Below, piece after piece: positions 22,617 to 32,447 of a DNA stretch of 50,859 bases. The position numbers and the translations under genes were made by a program. How positions within the stretch are numbered: position 1 is the first letter of the stretch; each line of letters begins with the position of its first letter. The stretch is from contig VBCM01000194.1 in assembly GCA_005883675.1 (NCBI GenBank), positions 1-50,859 on the forward strand, in the 5' to 3' direction. Under the pieces are notes generated by a model. The model was not told the DNA's origin, searched no databases, and saw only the letters and a list, made by a program, of their open reading frames with translations. The stretch is from Betaproteobacteria bacterium. GTDB lineage: Bacteria > Pseudomonadota > Gammaproteobacteria > Burkholderiales > SG8-39.

Positions 22617-23369
22617 TTATTTGTCCGCGACCAGCTCGCGCACCGCGGGCCACTGGCGGCGGCTCACCGGCAGCCGCTCGGCGATGCCGTCGAGCACCAC
22701 CTGCCAGTGCGCCTCCTCGTCGCCGCCGCCGGTGCGCTCGAAGCCGCGGATCGCGGCACGCGCCACCAGGCAGTTGCGGTGGATGCGCACGAACGGGCCG
22801 CTGAACTCGCGCTCGAGCGCGACTAGCGACTCCTCGATCAGGTGCTCGCGCTCTCGCGTGCGCACCGTGACGTACTTCTGCTCGGCACGCAGGAAGACGA
22901 TGTCCTTGACCGGCACGAGCACGATGCGATGGCGCTCGGCGACCGACAGGTATTCGCGCGGCGCACCGGCCGCGCGCTCGAGGCTTTCGCGCGGCGGGGC
23001 CCCGCCGGCGGCCGCTTTCTTGAGCGCTGCGGCGAGCCGTTCCGCGCGCACCGGCTTCAGCAGATAGTCGAGCGCGCTCAGCTCGAACGCTTCGATGGCG
23101 TGCTTGTCGTGCGCGGTGACAAAGACCACCGCAGGCGCGTTTTCCATCCCTGCGACATGCCGCGCGAGCTCGAGCCCGTCCATGCCCGGCATGCGGATGT
23201 CGAGCAGCAGCACCTGCGCGGCGCTCGCCGGCAGGCGCTCGAGCGCTTCGATGCCGTTTTTCGCCTCGCCGGCCACGATGTTCGGCACCTCGGGGCCGAT
23301 GTCCTGCAAGAGCTCGCGCAGGCGCTCGCGCGCCGGCGCCTCGTCATCGGCGATGAAGACCCGGATCAT
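22617..23369 (-). CDS. LytTR-family response regulator (AlgR-like)
   Basis: Receiver domain [14 protein letters not shown]...[15 protein letters not shown] plus LytTR DNA-binding domain; algZ-algR-hemC synteny. Confidence 0.92.
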   Translation of the reverse strand: MIRVFIADDEAPARERLRELLQDIGPEVPNIVAGEAKNGIEALERLPASAAQVLLLDIRMPGMDGLELARHVAGMENAPAVVFVTAHDKHAIEAFELSALDYLLKPVRAERLAAALKKAAAGGAPPRESLERAAGAPREYLSVAERHRIVLVPVKDIVFLRAEQKYVTVRTREREHLIEESLVALEREFSGPFVRIHRNCLVARAAIRGFERTGGGDEEAHWQVVLDGIAERLPVSRRQWPAVRELVADK

Positions 23370-24303
23370 GTGCGGCGGTAAGCTCGCGGATGTTCTCGAG
23401 CGCCATGCGGTTGCCGGCGCGCTGGCCGCCCGCCTCGAGGTACGGGTTCTCGATCGCGGCGTACACCCGGTCGCCGTGCCGCTCGATGCGCACCAGCACG
23501 TCGCCGGCGCCGGTGCCGGGCTCGACGCCGTGATACACCGCATTCTCGAGGAGCGGCTGCAGCACCATCGGCGGCAACAGCGCATCGGAGGGCGCGGCGT
23601 CGAGCTCCCAGGTGATGCGCAATCGGTCACCCAGGCGCAGCTGCTCGATCTCGGCGTAGCGCTCGAGCAGCGCGATCTCGTCGGCGAGCCGCACGAATTG
23701 GCGCGCATCGGCCATCAGCGTGCGAAAGAGGTCCGCCAGGTCCTCGAGCGAGCGCTCGGCCCGCTTGGGGTCGCGGCGGATGAGCGCGAGCACCGCATTC
23801 AGGCTGTTGAAGAGGAAGTGCGGGCGGATGCGCGCCTGCAGCGCCTGCAGGCGCGCCTCGGCGAGCGCCGGCGAAAAGGCCTTGGTATGCAGGTGGAAGT
23901 AGGCGAGGAGCGACGCTGCCGCGAGCACCGTGATGGCAAGCGTACGCGGCAGGCTCGGCAGTGCCTCGCCGACGAACGCCCGCACCACGCCGTGATAGGC
24001 CGCGGCGATCGCCGTGGCGATCGCCACCACGGCAAGGCAACCCAGCCAATACGGCAGGCGCGCGAGCAACGCCGAGGCGGCGAAGAGCACGATCAATTCC
24101 ACGAGCAGCAGGGGCTCGAGGAACGCCGCCGCGTACATGAAACGCTCCAACGCGGGCGCCAATGCGCTCGTCGCGTAGAACGCGCCGACGAGCGCAAGCG
24201 CGTTCATGGCCACGAGCACGCGCGCCATGACGGCGAGGTTGCGAAAGTCCGGCAGAACGTCCGGATAGGCGTTTTGCCTTATACTGGGCATGGTTACGAA
24301 CAA
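23344..24303 (-). CDS. LytS/AlgZ-like sensor histidine kinase, C-terminus apparently truncated or frameshifted
   Basis: His_kinase motif [23 protein letters not shown]-box [17 protein letters not shown]; ends ...[23 protein letters not shown], lacking the usual last ~30 residues of the ATPase domain. Start may be 24291. Confidence 0.85.
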   Translation of the reverse strand: MFVTMPSIRQNAYPDVLPDFRNLAVMARVLVAMNALALVGAFYATSALAPALERFMYAAAFLEPLLLVELIVLFAASALLARLPYWLGCLAVVAIATAIAAAYHGVVRAFVGEALPSLPRTLAITVLAAASLLAYFHLHTKAFSPALAEARLQALQARIRPHFLFNSLNAVLALIRRDPKRAERSLEDLADLFRTLMADARQFVRLADEIALLERYAEIEQLRLGDRLRITWELDAAPSDALLPPMVLQPLLENAVYHGVEPGTGAGDVLVRIERHGDRVYAAIENPYLEAGGQRAGNRMALENIRELTAAHDPGLHRR

Positions 24304-24336
24304 GTCTTAAACTGTATTCAAGCTCATTGTGCGAGC

Positions 24337-25650
24337 ATGGCGAGCAAGCCGCAACCTTGGTCTGGCCGCTTCAGGGAGCCGGTCGACGAGCGCGTAAAGC
24401 GCTTCAGCGCCTCGGTTGATTTCGATCGACGGCTTGCCGCACAGGACATCGCCGCCTCCCTTGCCCATGCGCGCATGCTGGCCCGCGTAGGCATCATCAA
24501 GAAAGCGGATCTTACGGCGATCGAGCGCGGCCTCGCACGCGTGCGCCGCGAGATCGAGAAGGGCGAGTTCGCCTGGTCGCGCGATGCCGAGGACGTGCAT
24601 CTCAACATCGAGCGCCGGCTCACCGCGCTCGTCGGCGAGGCGGGCAAGCGCCTGCATACGGCGCGCTCGCGCAACGACCAGGTGGCCACCGACCTGCGGC
24701 TCTGGCTGCGCGAGGAGATCGACGCCATCGATAAGCTGCTCAGCGGCCTATTGCGCGCGCTGATCGCGCAAGCGGAGCGCCATGCCGCGCTGGTAATGCC
24801 TGGCTTCACCCACCTGCAAGTGGCGCAGCCGGTCACCTTCGGGCACCACCTGCTCGCCTACGTCGCCATGCTCGAGCGCGATCGCGAGCGCTTGGCGCAA
24901 TGCCGCTCGCGCGTGAACCGGCTGCCGCTCGGCGCCGCCGCGCTCGCCGGCACGAGCTTCCCGATCGACCGCGCGCGGGTCGCGCAAGAGCTGCAATTCG
25001 AAGGCTTGTGCGAGAACTCGATCGATGCGGTGTCCGATCGGGATTTTGCAATCGAATTCTGCGCCTGCGCCGCGATCGCGATGATGCATCTGTCGCGCCT
25101 GGCCGAGGAGCTCGTGCTGTGGTCGAGCCAGCGCTACGGCTTCGTGCGGCTGCCGGATCGCTATTGCACCGGCTCGTCGATCATGCCGCAGAAGAAGAAC
25201 CCCGACGTGCCGGAGCTCGTGCGCGGCAAGAGCGCTCGCGTGTTCGGCTCGCTCGTCGCGCTGCTTACGCTCATGAAGGCGCAGCCGCTCGCCTACAACA
25301 AGGACAACCAGGAAGACAAGGAGCCGCTGTTCGACGCGGTGGACACCCTCAAGGACTGCCTCGCGATCTTTACCGGCCTCATTCAGGGGCTCGCGCCGGT
25401 GCCGCGCGCGATGCGCGCGGCGCTCGCCGAGGGGCATGCCACGGCCACCGATCTTGCCGACTACCTGGTGCGCAAGGGCATGGCCTTTCGCGATGCGCAT
25501 GAGGTCGTCGCGCGTGCGGTGCGCGAAGCGGAGGGCCGCAATACCGATCTCGCGCGGCTGCCGCTCGCCACGCTCAAGCGCTTCTCGCCGCAGATCGGCG
25601 CGGACGTGCGCCGCGTGCTCACGCCCGAGGGCTCGGTAGCCGCGCGCAGC
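24337..25650 (+). CDS. argH: Argininosuccinate lyase; no stop codon at the expected C-terminus (frame stays open to 26760)
   Basis: [33 protein letters not shown]..., [20 protein letters not shown], ends in conserved [18 protein letters not shown]; the end coordinate given is only the end of recognisable homology. Confidence 0.9.
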
Positions 25651-25651
25651 C

Positions 25652-26932
25652 ATGTCGGCGGCACTGCGCCAGTATCCCGTGCGCCGCAAGCTCGGCGAGG
25701 GAGCGAGCTCCGAGGTCTACCAATGCTACGACCCGTTCAACGATCGCGACGTCGCGATCAAGGTCGCCTTCCCGGAGAAGTTCCAGGATCCGGAGCGCGG
25801 CCGGCTCTACAAGAAGCTTTTCCTCACCGAGGCATCGCTCGCCGGGAAGCTGCAGCACCCGCACATCTGCCAGATCTACGACGCAGTGGCGGAAGAGAAG
25901 CTCCATTACATCGTCATGGAGTACGTCGACGGCGGCACGATCGAGAAGTACTGCCGCCCCGAGGCGCTGCTGCCGGTCGAGCGCGCGGTGGAAATCATCT
26001 TCAAGTGCACGCGGGCGCTCGAGTTCGCGCAGCAGCTGGGCATCACGCACCGCGACTTAAAGCCCGCCAACATCCTGCACACCGGCGAGACGCAGGTGAA
26101 GATCACCGATTTCGGCGCGGCGCTCATCGCGAGCGGCGATACGACGCAGATTCGCTCGATCGGCTCGCCCGCCTACATGTCGCCCGAGCAAGTGAAGGAG
26201 GCCGCGGTCGACCACCGCAGCGACATTTATTCGATCGGCGTGGTGATGTATCACCTGCTCACCGGCCGGCTGCCGTTCGAGGGCGCAAACAGCTACAGCC
26301 TGGTCTACCAGATCACCCATGCGCCGGCCGCGCCGCCCTCGCGGCTGCGGCCCGCACTGGCGCCCGAGATCGACGCCGTGGTGATGCAGGCGATGGCGCG
26401 CGAGCGGGGGGAGCGCTTCCAGGACTGGGCGGCGTTCTCGCGCGAGCTCGCGCACGTGTTCCGCCCCGGGCGCAGCGTCGCCCGCAGGGCGCAGAGGTTC
26501 GCCGACTCCGATCGCTTGGAGACACTGCGCACGCTCGCTTTTTTCCAGGAGTTCTCCGACGCCGAGCTGTGGGAGGTGGCGCACATCTCCACGTGGCGCC
26601 ATGCGCAGGCGGGCCAGCCGCTGATGAAGGAAAGCGAGCCGGGCGACGAGTTCTGCATCCTCGCCGAAGGCGAAGTGAAGGTGACGAAGCGCGGCCGGCT
26701 GCTGAGTGTCCTCGGCGCGGGCGAGCCGTTCGGCGAGATGGCTTATCTCTCGAAGAATGACAAGCGCCGCGGCGCCGATGTCACGGTGAGCGCGGAGGCG
26801 GACATCATCTACATTCCCACGGCCAAGCTCGCGCGAGTCTCCGAAGGCTGCCGGCACAACTTCGATCGCGCCTTCATGGCGATCCTCGCCGAGCGCCTCG
26901 CCAAAGCCAACCTGCGGCTTTCCGGCGTATAG
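25652..26932 (+). CDS. Ser/Thr protein kinase with C-terminal cyclic-nucleotide-binding domain (paralog 1)
   Basis: [40 protein letters not shown]-terminal cNMP-binding fold with [11 protein letters not shown]. Confidence 0.93.
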   Translation: MSAALRQYPVRRKLGEGASSEVYQCYDPFNDRDVAIKVAFPEKFQDPERGRLYKKLFLTEASLAGKLQHPHICQIYDAVAEEKLHYIVMEYVDGGTIEKYCRPEALLPVERAVEIIFKCTRALEFAQQLGITHRDLKPANILHTGETQVKITDFGAALIASGDTTQIRSIGSPAYMSPEQVKEAAVDHRSDIYSIGVVMYHLLTGRLPFEGANSYSLVYQITHAPAAPPSRLRPALAPEIDAVVMQAMARERGERFQDWAAFSRELAHVFRPGRSVARRAQRFADSDRLETLRTLAFFQEFSDAELWEVAHISTWRHAQAGQPLMKESEPGDEFCILAEGEVKVTKRGRLLSVLGAGEPFGEMAYLSKNDKRRGADVTVSAEADIIYIPTAKLARVSEGCRHNFDRAFMAILAERLAKANLRLSGV

Positions 26933-26945
26933 GCTGAGATTCGGC

Positions 26946-28220
26946 ATGGACCGGGTCGCGAACTACCCCATCGTGCGCAAGCTCGGCGAAGGGGCCACTT
27001 CCGAAGTGTTCCTGTGCCAGGACCCGTTTCGCAATCGCGAGGTCGCGGTGAAGCGCATCTTTCCCGAGGCACTGCGCGACCCGGTGCGCGGACGGCTCTT
27101 CCGCAAGCTCTTCTTCACCGAGGCGTCGCTCGCCGGCAAGCTCGAGCATCCGCACATCGCCCAGATCTACGACGCGGGCATCGGCGAGGATTCGGGCTAC
27201 ATCGTCATGGAGTACGTCGCGGGCGGCACCATGGAGGGCTACTGCGCGCCGGGGAACCTGCTCGCGCTCGAGCAGGTGGTGGAGATCGTCTTCAAATGCA
27301 CCCGCGCGCTCGCCTACGCCCACATGCTCGGGGTCACGCACCGCGACATCAAGCCGGGCAACATCCTGTATGCCGGCTCGCCGACCGACGTGCGCATCAG
27401 CGACTTCGGCCTGGCGCTCAATATCGGCGCCGAGACCACGCAGATCACCGGCGTCGGCTCGCCCGCCTACATGTCGCCGGAGCAGATCCGCGAGGAGCTG
27501 GTGGACCACCGCACGGACCTCTATTCGCTCGGCGTGGTGATGTACCAGATGCTCACGGGCGTGCTGCCGTTCCGCGGCAGCAACAAGTACGCCATGATCT
27601 ACCAGATCACGCAGCACGAGCCGCCGCCGCCCTCGGCGGAACGGCGGCAGGTGCCGGCGTCGCTCGACCGCATCGTGCGGCGCGCGATGCACAAGGAGGC
27701 GGCGAAGCGCTACCAGAGCGGCGACGAGTTCGCCGAGGACCTGATCGCGGCGCTGCGCGCCGGGCTCGGCGAGCCGCGGCGCGAATTCGGTGATGCCGAC
27801 AAGTTCGCGCTGCTGCGCTCGATGCGCTTCTTTGCCGCCTTTACCGACCAGGAGCTGTGGGAGGTGGTGAAGCACGGCATCTGGGAGCAGGTCGGCACCG
27901 GCACGGTCGTCCTGCGCGAAGGCGAAGCGGGCGACTTCTTCTGCGTGCTGATCGACGGCGAGATGCGCGTCAGCAAGAACAAGAAGCTGCTCACGGTGCT
28001 CGGGCCCGGCGAGCCCTTCGGCGAGATGACTTACCTTTCGGCGAGCGACCCGCAGCGCAGCGCCACCGTCGCGGCGAGCGCGGCCTCGCGCATCCTGCGC
28101 ATGCGCGTCGCGGATCTCGAGCAGGCGAGCGTCTCCTGCCGCAGCAAATTCGATCGCGCCTTCATCGGCATACTCGTCGAGCGGCTCAACCTCGCCAATA
28201 CGCGCCTTACCTCGGGATGA
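26946..28220 (+). CDS. Ser/Thr protein kinase with C-terminal cyclic-nucleotide-binding domain (paralog 2)
   Basis: [39 protein letters not shown]; cNMP-binding GEPFGEMTYLSASDPQRSATV; collinear with the upstream paralog. Confidence 0.93.
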   Translation: MDRVANYPIVRKLGEGATSEVFLCQDPFRNREVAVKRIFPEALRDPVRGRLFRKLFFTEASLAGKLEHPHIAQIYDAGIGEDSGYIVMEYVAGGTMEGYCAPGNLLALEQVVEIVFKCTRALAYAHMLGVTHRDIKPGNILYAGSPTDVRISDFGLALNIGAETTQITGVGSPAYMSPEQIREELVDHRTDLYSLGVVMYQMLTGVLPFRGSNKYAMIYQITQHEPPPPSAERRQVPASLDRIVRRAMHKEAAKRYQSGDEFAEDLIAALRAGLGEPRREFGDADKFALLRSMRFFAAFTDQELWEVVKHGIWEQVGTGTVVLREGEAGDFFCVLIDGEMRVSKNKKLLTVLGPGEPFGEMTYLSASDPQRSATVAASAASRILRMRVADLEQASVSCRSKFDRAFIGILVERLNLANTRLTSG

Positions 28221-29026
28221 ACTTCGGCGAGCTCGGCCTCAGCGCCGCCGAGCCGGTGAGCGGCGGCTGCATCCACCGCTGCTACCGCGCGCAGCGCGAC
28301 GGCCGAGCCGTGTTCCTCAAGCTGAACGAGGCGCGCTTTGCCGATGCCTTCGCCGCCGAAGCAGACGGCCTTGCCGCGCTGCGCGCTGCCGGCTGCCGCG
28401 CCCCCGAGCCGATCGCGCACGGCACGGCGGGCGCGAGCGCTTACCTGCTGCTCGAGTTCCTGGAACTGCGCTCCGGCGGCGACTTCGCGTCCCTCGGCAC
28501 CATGCTCGCCGCCATGCATCGCCGCCAGGCGGAGCGCTACGGCTGGCCGCGCGACAACTACATCGGCGCCACGGCCCAGCCGAACGGCTGGTCGGAGAGC
28601 TGGATGGCGTTCTGGCGCGAACGGCGCCTGGAACCGCAGCTCGCGCTCGCCGCGCGCAATGGCTACCGGATCGATGTGCCGCCGGTGTGGCAGCTGCTCG
28701 AGGGTCATGAGCCCGCGCCATCGCTGCTGCATGGCGATCTGTGGAGCGGCAATGCGGGCTTTCTGCCCGACGGCGCGCCGGCGCTCTTCGACCCTGCGGT
28801 GTACTACGGCGACCGGGAAGCAGATCTCGCCATGACCGAGCTCTTCGGCGGCTTTGCGCGGCAGTTCTACGCGGCGTACGAAGCCGCGTGGCCGTTAGCG
28901 CCCGGCTATGCGCGGCGCAAGCACCTCTATAACCTCTATCACCTGCTCAACCATCTCAACCTCTTCGGCGGCGGCTATCTGGCGCAGGTGCGCTCGGCGC
29001 TACGCCTTCTGGCGCGTGGCCTCTAG
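28217..29026 (+). CDS. Fructosamine kinase family protein
   Basis: SLLHGDLWSGN..ALFDPAVYYGDREADLAMTELFGGF; ATGA overlap with the kinase stop. Confidence 0.9.
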   Translation: MNFGELGLSAAEPVSGGCIHRCYRAQRDGRAVFLKLNEARFADAFAAEADGLAALRAAGCRAPEPIAHGTAGASAYLLLEFLELRSGGDFASLGTMLAAMHRRQAERYGWPRDNYIGATAQPNGWSESWMAFWRERRLEPQLALAARNGYRIDVPPVWQLLEGHEPAPSLLHGDLWSGNAGFLPDGAPALFDPAVYYGDREADLAMTELFGGFARQFYAAYEAAWPLAPGYARRKHLYNLYHLLNHLNLFGGGYLAQVRSALRLLARGL

Positions 29027-29332
29027 CAGCTTCTGCAGCTCGCCCGACTGGTACATCTCGCGCATGATGTCCGAGCCGCCGATGAACTCGCCGTTGATGT
29101 AGAGCTGCGGAATCGTCGGCCAGTTGGCGTACTCCTTGATCCCCTGGCGGATGTCCGCATCGGCGAGCACGTTGACGGCCGCGAAATCACGCACCCCGCA
29201 GGCGTTCAGCACCTGCACCGCGAGCGCGGAGAAGCCGCATTGCGGGGCCTGCGGCGTGCCTTTCATGTAGAGCACGACGGGCGCGCCCGTCACCTGATCC
29301 TTGATGCGCTGTTTGATGTCCATGGGCGTCAT
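29000..29332 (-). CDS. grxD: Monothiol glutaredoxin, Grx4 family
   Basis: VVLYMKGTPQAPQCGFSALAVQVL (CGFS), NWPTIPQLYINGEFIGGSDIM. Confidence 0.95.
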   Translation of the reverse strand: MTPMDIKQRIKDQVTGAPVVLYMKGTPQAPQCGFSALAVQVLNACGVRDFAAVNVLADADIRQGIKEYANWPTIPQLYINGEFIGGSDIMREMYQSGELQKLLEATRQKA

Positions 29333-29333
29333 T

Positions 29334-30122
29334 TTACCGCCTGCCGCCCGAAACTCGCGCTATTCCGGCGAGATCGGGCCACGTGCGCACCTCGTGCAGC
29401 CCGGCGTGCTCCAGCAGCTCGCGGACGCGCGCGTCCTGGCCGATGCCGTGCTCGACGAGGAGCCAGCCGCCGCCCGCCAAAAAGGCAGGCGCTTGCGCAC
29501 TTATGGCGCGGATGGCGTCCAAGCCATCGCGGCCTGCAACGAGCGCGCTCGCCGGTTCATAGGCGAGCGCGGCGAGATGGGGGTCGCCTTCGGCAACATA
29601 TGGTGGGTTGGCGACGATGAGTTCGCAGCGCTCACCGCCAAGCGGCTCGCACCAGCGGCCGTGGCGCCAGTCGACCTCGAGGCCCAGCCGCACCGCATTG
29701 CGCCTCGCAAGCTCCAGCGCCGCCGCACTCGCCTCGACGCCGATCACGCGCCCGGCGGGCCGCTCGTGCTTGATGGCGAGCGCGATGGCGCCGCAGCCGG
29801 TACCCAGATCCGCGACCGTCCGGAATTCGCGCTCGAGCGCAAGCTCGACCAGCAGTTCGGTTTCCGGGCGTGGGATGAGCACCGCGGGATTGACGGTCAG
29901 CCGCAGGCCGTAGAACTCCTGCTCGCCGAGGATGTAAGCGACCGGCTCGCCGTCGCGGCGGCGCGCGGCAAACTCGGCGAAGCGGGTAGCGCTCTCTGCG
30001 GGCAGCGGGCGCTCGGGGAACGCGATCGCCGCCGCCTGGCTGAACCCGGTGGCGGCAGCAAGCAGGATGCGCGCCTCGCGCGCCTCTAGGCCGCTCGCGT
30101 TGAGCGCCTCCGCTACCGTCAA
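29334..30122 (-). CDS. prmC: Peptide chain release factor N5-glutamine methyltransferase, probable TTG start
   Basis: [39 protein letters not shown] at 30122 overlaps the prfA TGA. Confidence 0.93.
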   Translation of the reverse strand: MTVAEALNASGLEAREARILLAAATGFSQAAAIAFPERPLPAESATRFAEFAARRRDGEPVAYILGEQEFYGLRLTVNPAVLIPRPETELLVELALEREFRTVADLGTGCGAIALAIKHERPAGRVIGVEASAAALELARRNAVRLGLEVDWRHGRWCEPLGGERCELIVANPPYVAEGDPHLAALAYEPASALVAGRDGLDAIRAISAQAPAFLAGGGWLLVEHGIGQDARVRELLEHAGLHEVRTWPDLAGIARVSGGRR

Positions 30123-31180
30123 GCGGCTTCTTCGGCGAGCTGGGTGAGCTGTTCGGTCTGGAATTCGCTCGCCAGCGCGGCGATCAGCTCGTCGAGCTCG
30201 CCGTCCATGATGCGGTCGATCTTGTAGAGCGTGAGGTTGATGCGGTGGTCGGTGACGCGGCCCTGCGGAAAGTTGTAGGTACGGATGCGCTCGGAGCGGT
30301 CGCCCGAGCCTATGAGGAGCTTCCTCGTGCTGGCGGTCTTCGCCTGCTGCTCGCGCTGCTGCTTGTCGCGGATGCGCGCGGCGAGCACGCCGAGCGCCTT
30401 CTCGCGGTTCTTGTGCTGCGAGCGCGAATCCTGGCACTCGACCACGAGGCCGGTCGGCAGGTGCGTGACGCGGATCGCTGATTCGGTCTTGTTGACGTGC
30501 TGGCCGCCCGCGCCCGAGGCGCGGAACGTGTCGATGCGCAGCTCCGCCGGGTTGAGCACCACGTCGTCAAGCTCGTCCGCTTCCGGCAGCACGGCGACCG
30601 TGCAAGCAGAGGTGTGGATGCGGCCCTGTGCCTCGGTGGCCGGCACGCGCTGCACGCGATGGCCGCCCGACTCGAACTTGAGCTTCGAGTAAGCGCCCTG
30701 GCCGACGATGCGCGCGATCACCTCCTTGTAGCCGCCGAGCTCGGAAGCGCTTTCGGAGATAAGCTCCAGCTGCCAGCGCTGCCGCTCGGCGTAGCGCGTG
30801 TACATGCGGAAGAGATCACCCGCGAAAAGCGCCGATTCATCGCCGCCCGTCCCGGCGCGCACCTCGAGGAACACGTTGCGATCGTCGTTCGGATCCTTGG
30901 GCAGCAGCGCCTTCTGCAGCTCGCCCTCCAGGCGCTCCATCGTTGCCCGCGCGCCCTTCAGTTCATCGTCGAGCGCAAGTTCGCGCGCCGCCTCGGCATC
31001 GCCCTCGGCCTTGCGGTACTCGTCGTAGAGCACGACGATGGCGGAGAGCTCGGCGTGCTCGCGCGACTGGCTGCGAAAGCGCTCGATGTTGCGCGCGGCC
31101 TCCTCGGCGGCGAGCAGCCGGTCGAGCTCCGCCCGCCGCGCGACGAGGCTGTCGAGCTTGGCGCGAAGCGTGGACTTCAC
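30119..31180 (-). CDS. prfA: Peptide chain release factor 1
   Basis: [47 protein letters not shown]. Confidence 0.96.
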   Translation of the reverse strand: MKSTLRAKLDSLVARRAELDRLLAAEEAARNIERFRSQSREHAELSAIVVLYDEYRKAEGDAEAARELALDDELKGARATMERLEGELQKALLPKDPNDDRNVFLEVRAGTGGDESALFAGDLFRMYTRYAERQRWQLELISESASELGGYKEVIARIVGQGAYSKLKFESGGHRVQRVPATEAQGRIHTSACTVAVLPEADELDDVVLNPAELRIDTFRASGAGGQHVNKTESAIRVTHLPTGLVVECQDSRSQHKNREKALGVLAARIRDKQQREQQAKTASTRKLLIGSGDRSERIRTYNFPQGRVTDHRINLTLYKIDRIMDGELDELIAALASEFQTEQLTQLAEEAA

Positions 31181-32418
31181 TGCAGGCGGTACAGGCGCGC
31201 CAGCATCTCGGCGAGCGCGCGGCGCTCCTCGCCCGCGGTGTCGTGCAGCGCCTGGGTCGGCGCATGCAGCAGCTTGTTGACGAGCGCCTGCGACAGCGCG
31301 TCGAGCACCTGGCGCGGCTCCTCGCCGCGCGCGAGGAGCTTCAGCGCACGCTCGAGCTCCTCGCGCCGCGCCTCGTCGGCGCGGCTGCGCAGCGCGCGGA
31401 TCAGCGGCACATTCTCGCGCGAGCGCATCCAGTGCATGAACTGGCCGACCTGGGTATTGATGATCGCCTCGGCCTGCGCCACGGCGGAGCGGCGCGCGTC
31501 GAGGTTCGCGCTGACGATGCCGCCGAGCTCATCGAGTGTGTAGAGAAAGACGTCGTCGAGCTCGCCCGCCTCCGGCTCGATGTCGCGCGGCACGGCGAGA
31601 TCCACCATGAAGATCGGCCGGCGGCGCCGCGCGCGCAGCGCCCGCTCGACGAGTCCCTTGCCGAGGATCGGCAGCGACGAGGCGGTACACGAGACGACGA
31701 TGTCGTATTCATGCAGATGATCGGCGAGCGAGCGCAGCTCGATCGGCTGGGCGTTGAAGCGCCGCGCGAGCTTCTCGGCGCGCTCGAGCGTGCGGTTCGC
31801 CACCGCGATGCGCGCGGGCGCCTGCGCGGCGAAATGCGTCGCGCAAAGCTCGATCATCTCGCCGGCGCCGATGAAGAGCACGCGCTGGTCTTTCAGGCTG
31901 GGAAAGATGCGTCCCGCGAGCCGCACCGTGGCCGCGGCCATGGAGACGCTCGACGCGCCGAGCTGCGTGGTCGAGCGCACCTCCTTCGCCACGGCGAAGG
32001 AGCGCTGGAAAAGCTTGTGCAGGAGCGTGCCGAGCGTGCCGGCGGACTCGGCGGCGCGCGCGGCCTCCTTCATCTGCCCGAGGATCTGCGGCTCGCCGAG
32101 CACCATGGAATCGAGCCCGGAGGCGACGCGAAACACGTGCCGCACCGCCTGCTCGCGCGGCAGCGTGTAGAGGTACGGGCTCAGGCCGTCGGGCTCGAAG
32201 CGGTGGTAGCGCGCGAGCCAGTGCGCAGCCGCTGCGGGTTCGTCGCCCGCCACGTAGAGCTCGGTGCGATTGCAGGTGGAGAGGATCGCCGCTTCGCGCG
32301 CGAGGCCGCCCTTGAGCTCCCCGAGCGCCTCGCGCAGCCGCTCGACATGGAACACCACGCGCTCACGCACCGCGAGCGGCGCGGTCTGGTGGTTGAGTCC
32401 GAGTGCGTAGAGAGACAT
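31177..32418 (-). CDS. hemA: Glutamyl-tRNA reductase
   Basis: [47 protein letters not shown]. Confidence 0.96.
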   Translation of the reverse strand: MSLYALGLNHQTAPLAVRERVVFHVERLREALGELKGGLAREAAILSTCNRTELYVAGDEPAAAAHWLARYHRFEPDGLSPYLYTLPREQAVRHVFRVASGLDSMVLGEPQILGQMKEAARAAESAGTLGTLLHKLFQRSFAVAKEVRSTTQLGASSVSMAAATVRLAGRIFPSLKDQRVLFIGAGEMIELCATHFAAQAPARIAVANRTLERAEKLARRFNAQPIELRSLADHLHEYDIVVSCTASSLPILGKGLVERALRARRRRPIFMVDLAVPRDIEPEAGELDDVFLYTLDELGGIVSANLDARRSAVAQAEAIINTQVGQFMHWMRSRENVPLIRALRSRADEARREELERALKLLARGEEPRQVLDALSQALVNKLLHAPTQALHDTAGEERRALAEMLARLYRLQ

Positions 32419-32441
32419 CCGCGGCCGAGCTAAGGCCGCAG

Positions 32442-32447
32442 ATTATA
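32442..32447 (-). promoter_or_regulatory. Possible -10 element (TATAAT) of the hemA-prfA-prmC-grxD operon
   Basis: Perfect TATAAT on the minus strand 24 nt upstream of the hemA ATG; no convincing -35. Confidence 0.35.

Noticed and set aside
20963-24303. algZ-algR-hemC-hemD-hemX-hemY arrangement as unusual
   Set aside because: Conserved, previously known gene order; only the algZ 3' truncation is notable.
23095-24336. N-terminal 414 residues of the 1221-aa plus-strand ORF
   Set aside because: Antisense to algR/algZ; the real gene in this frame begins at argH ATG 24337.
30119-31180. RF1 looks a few residues short around [13 protein letters not shown]
   Set aside because: In-frame and in a variable helical region; insufficient to claim a deletion.
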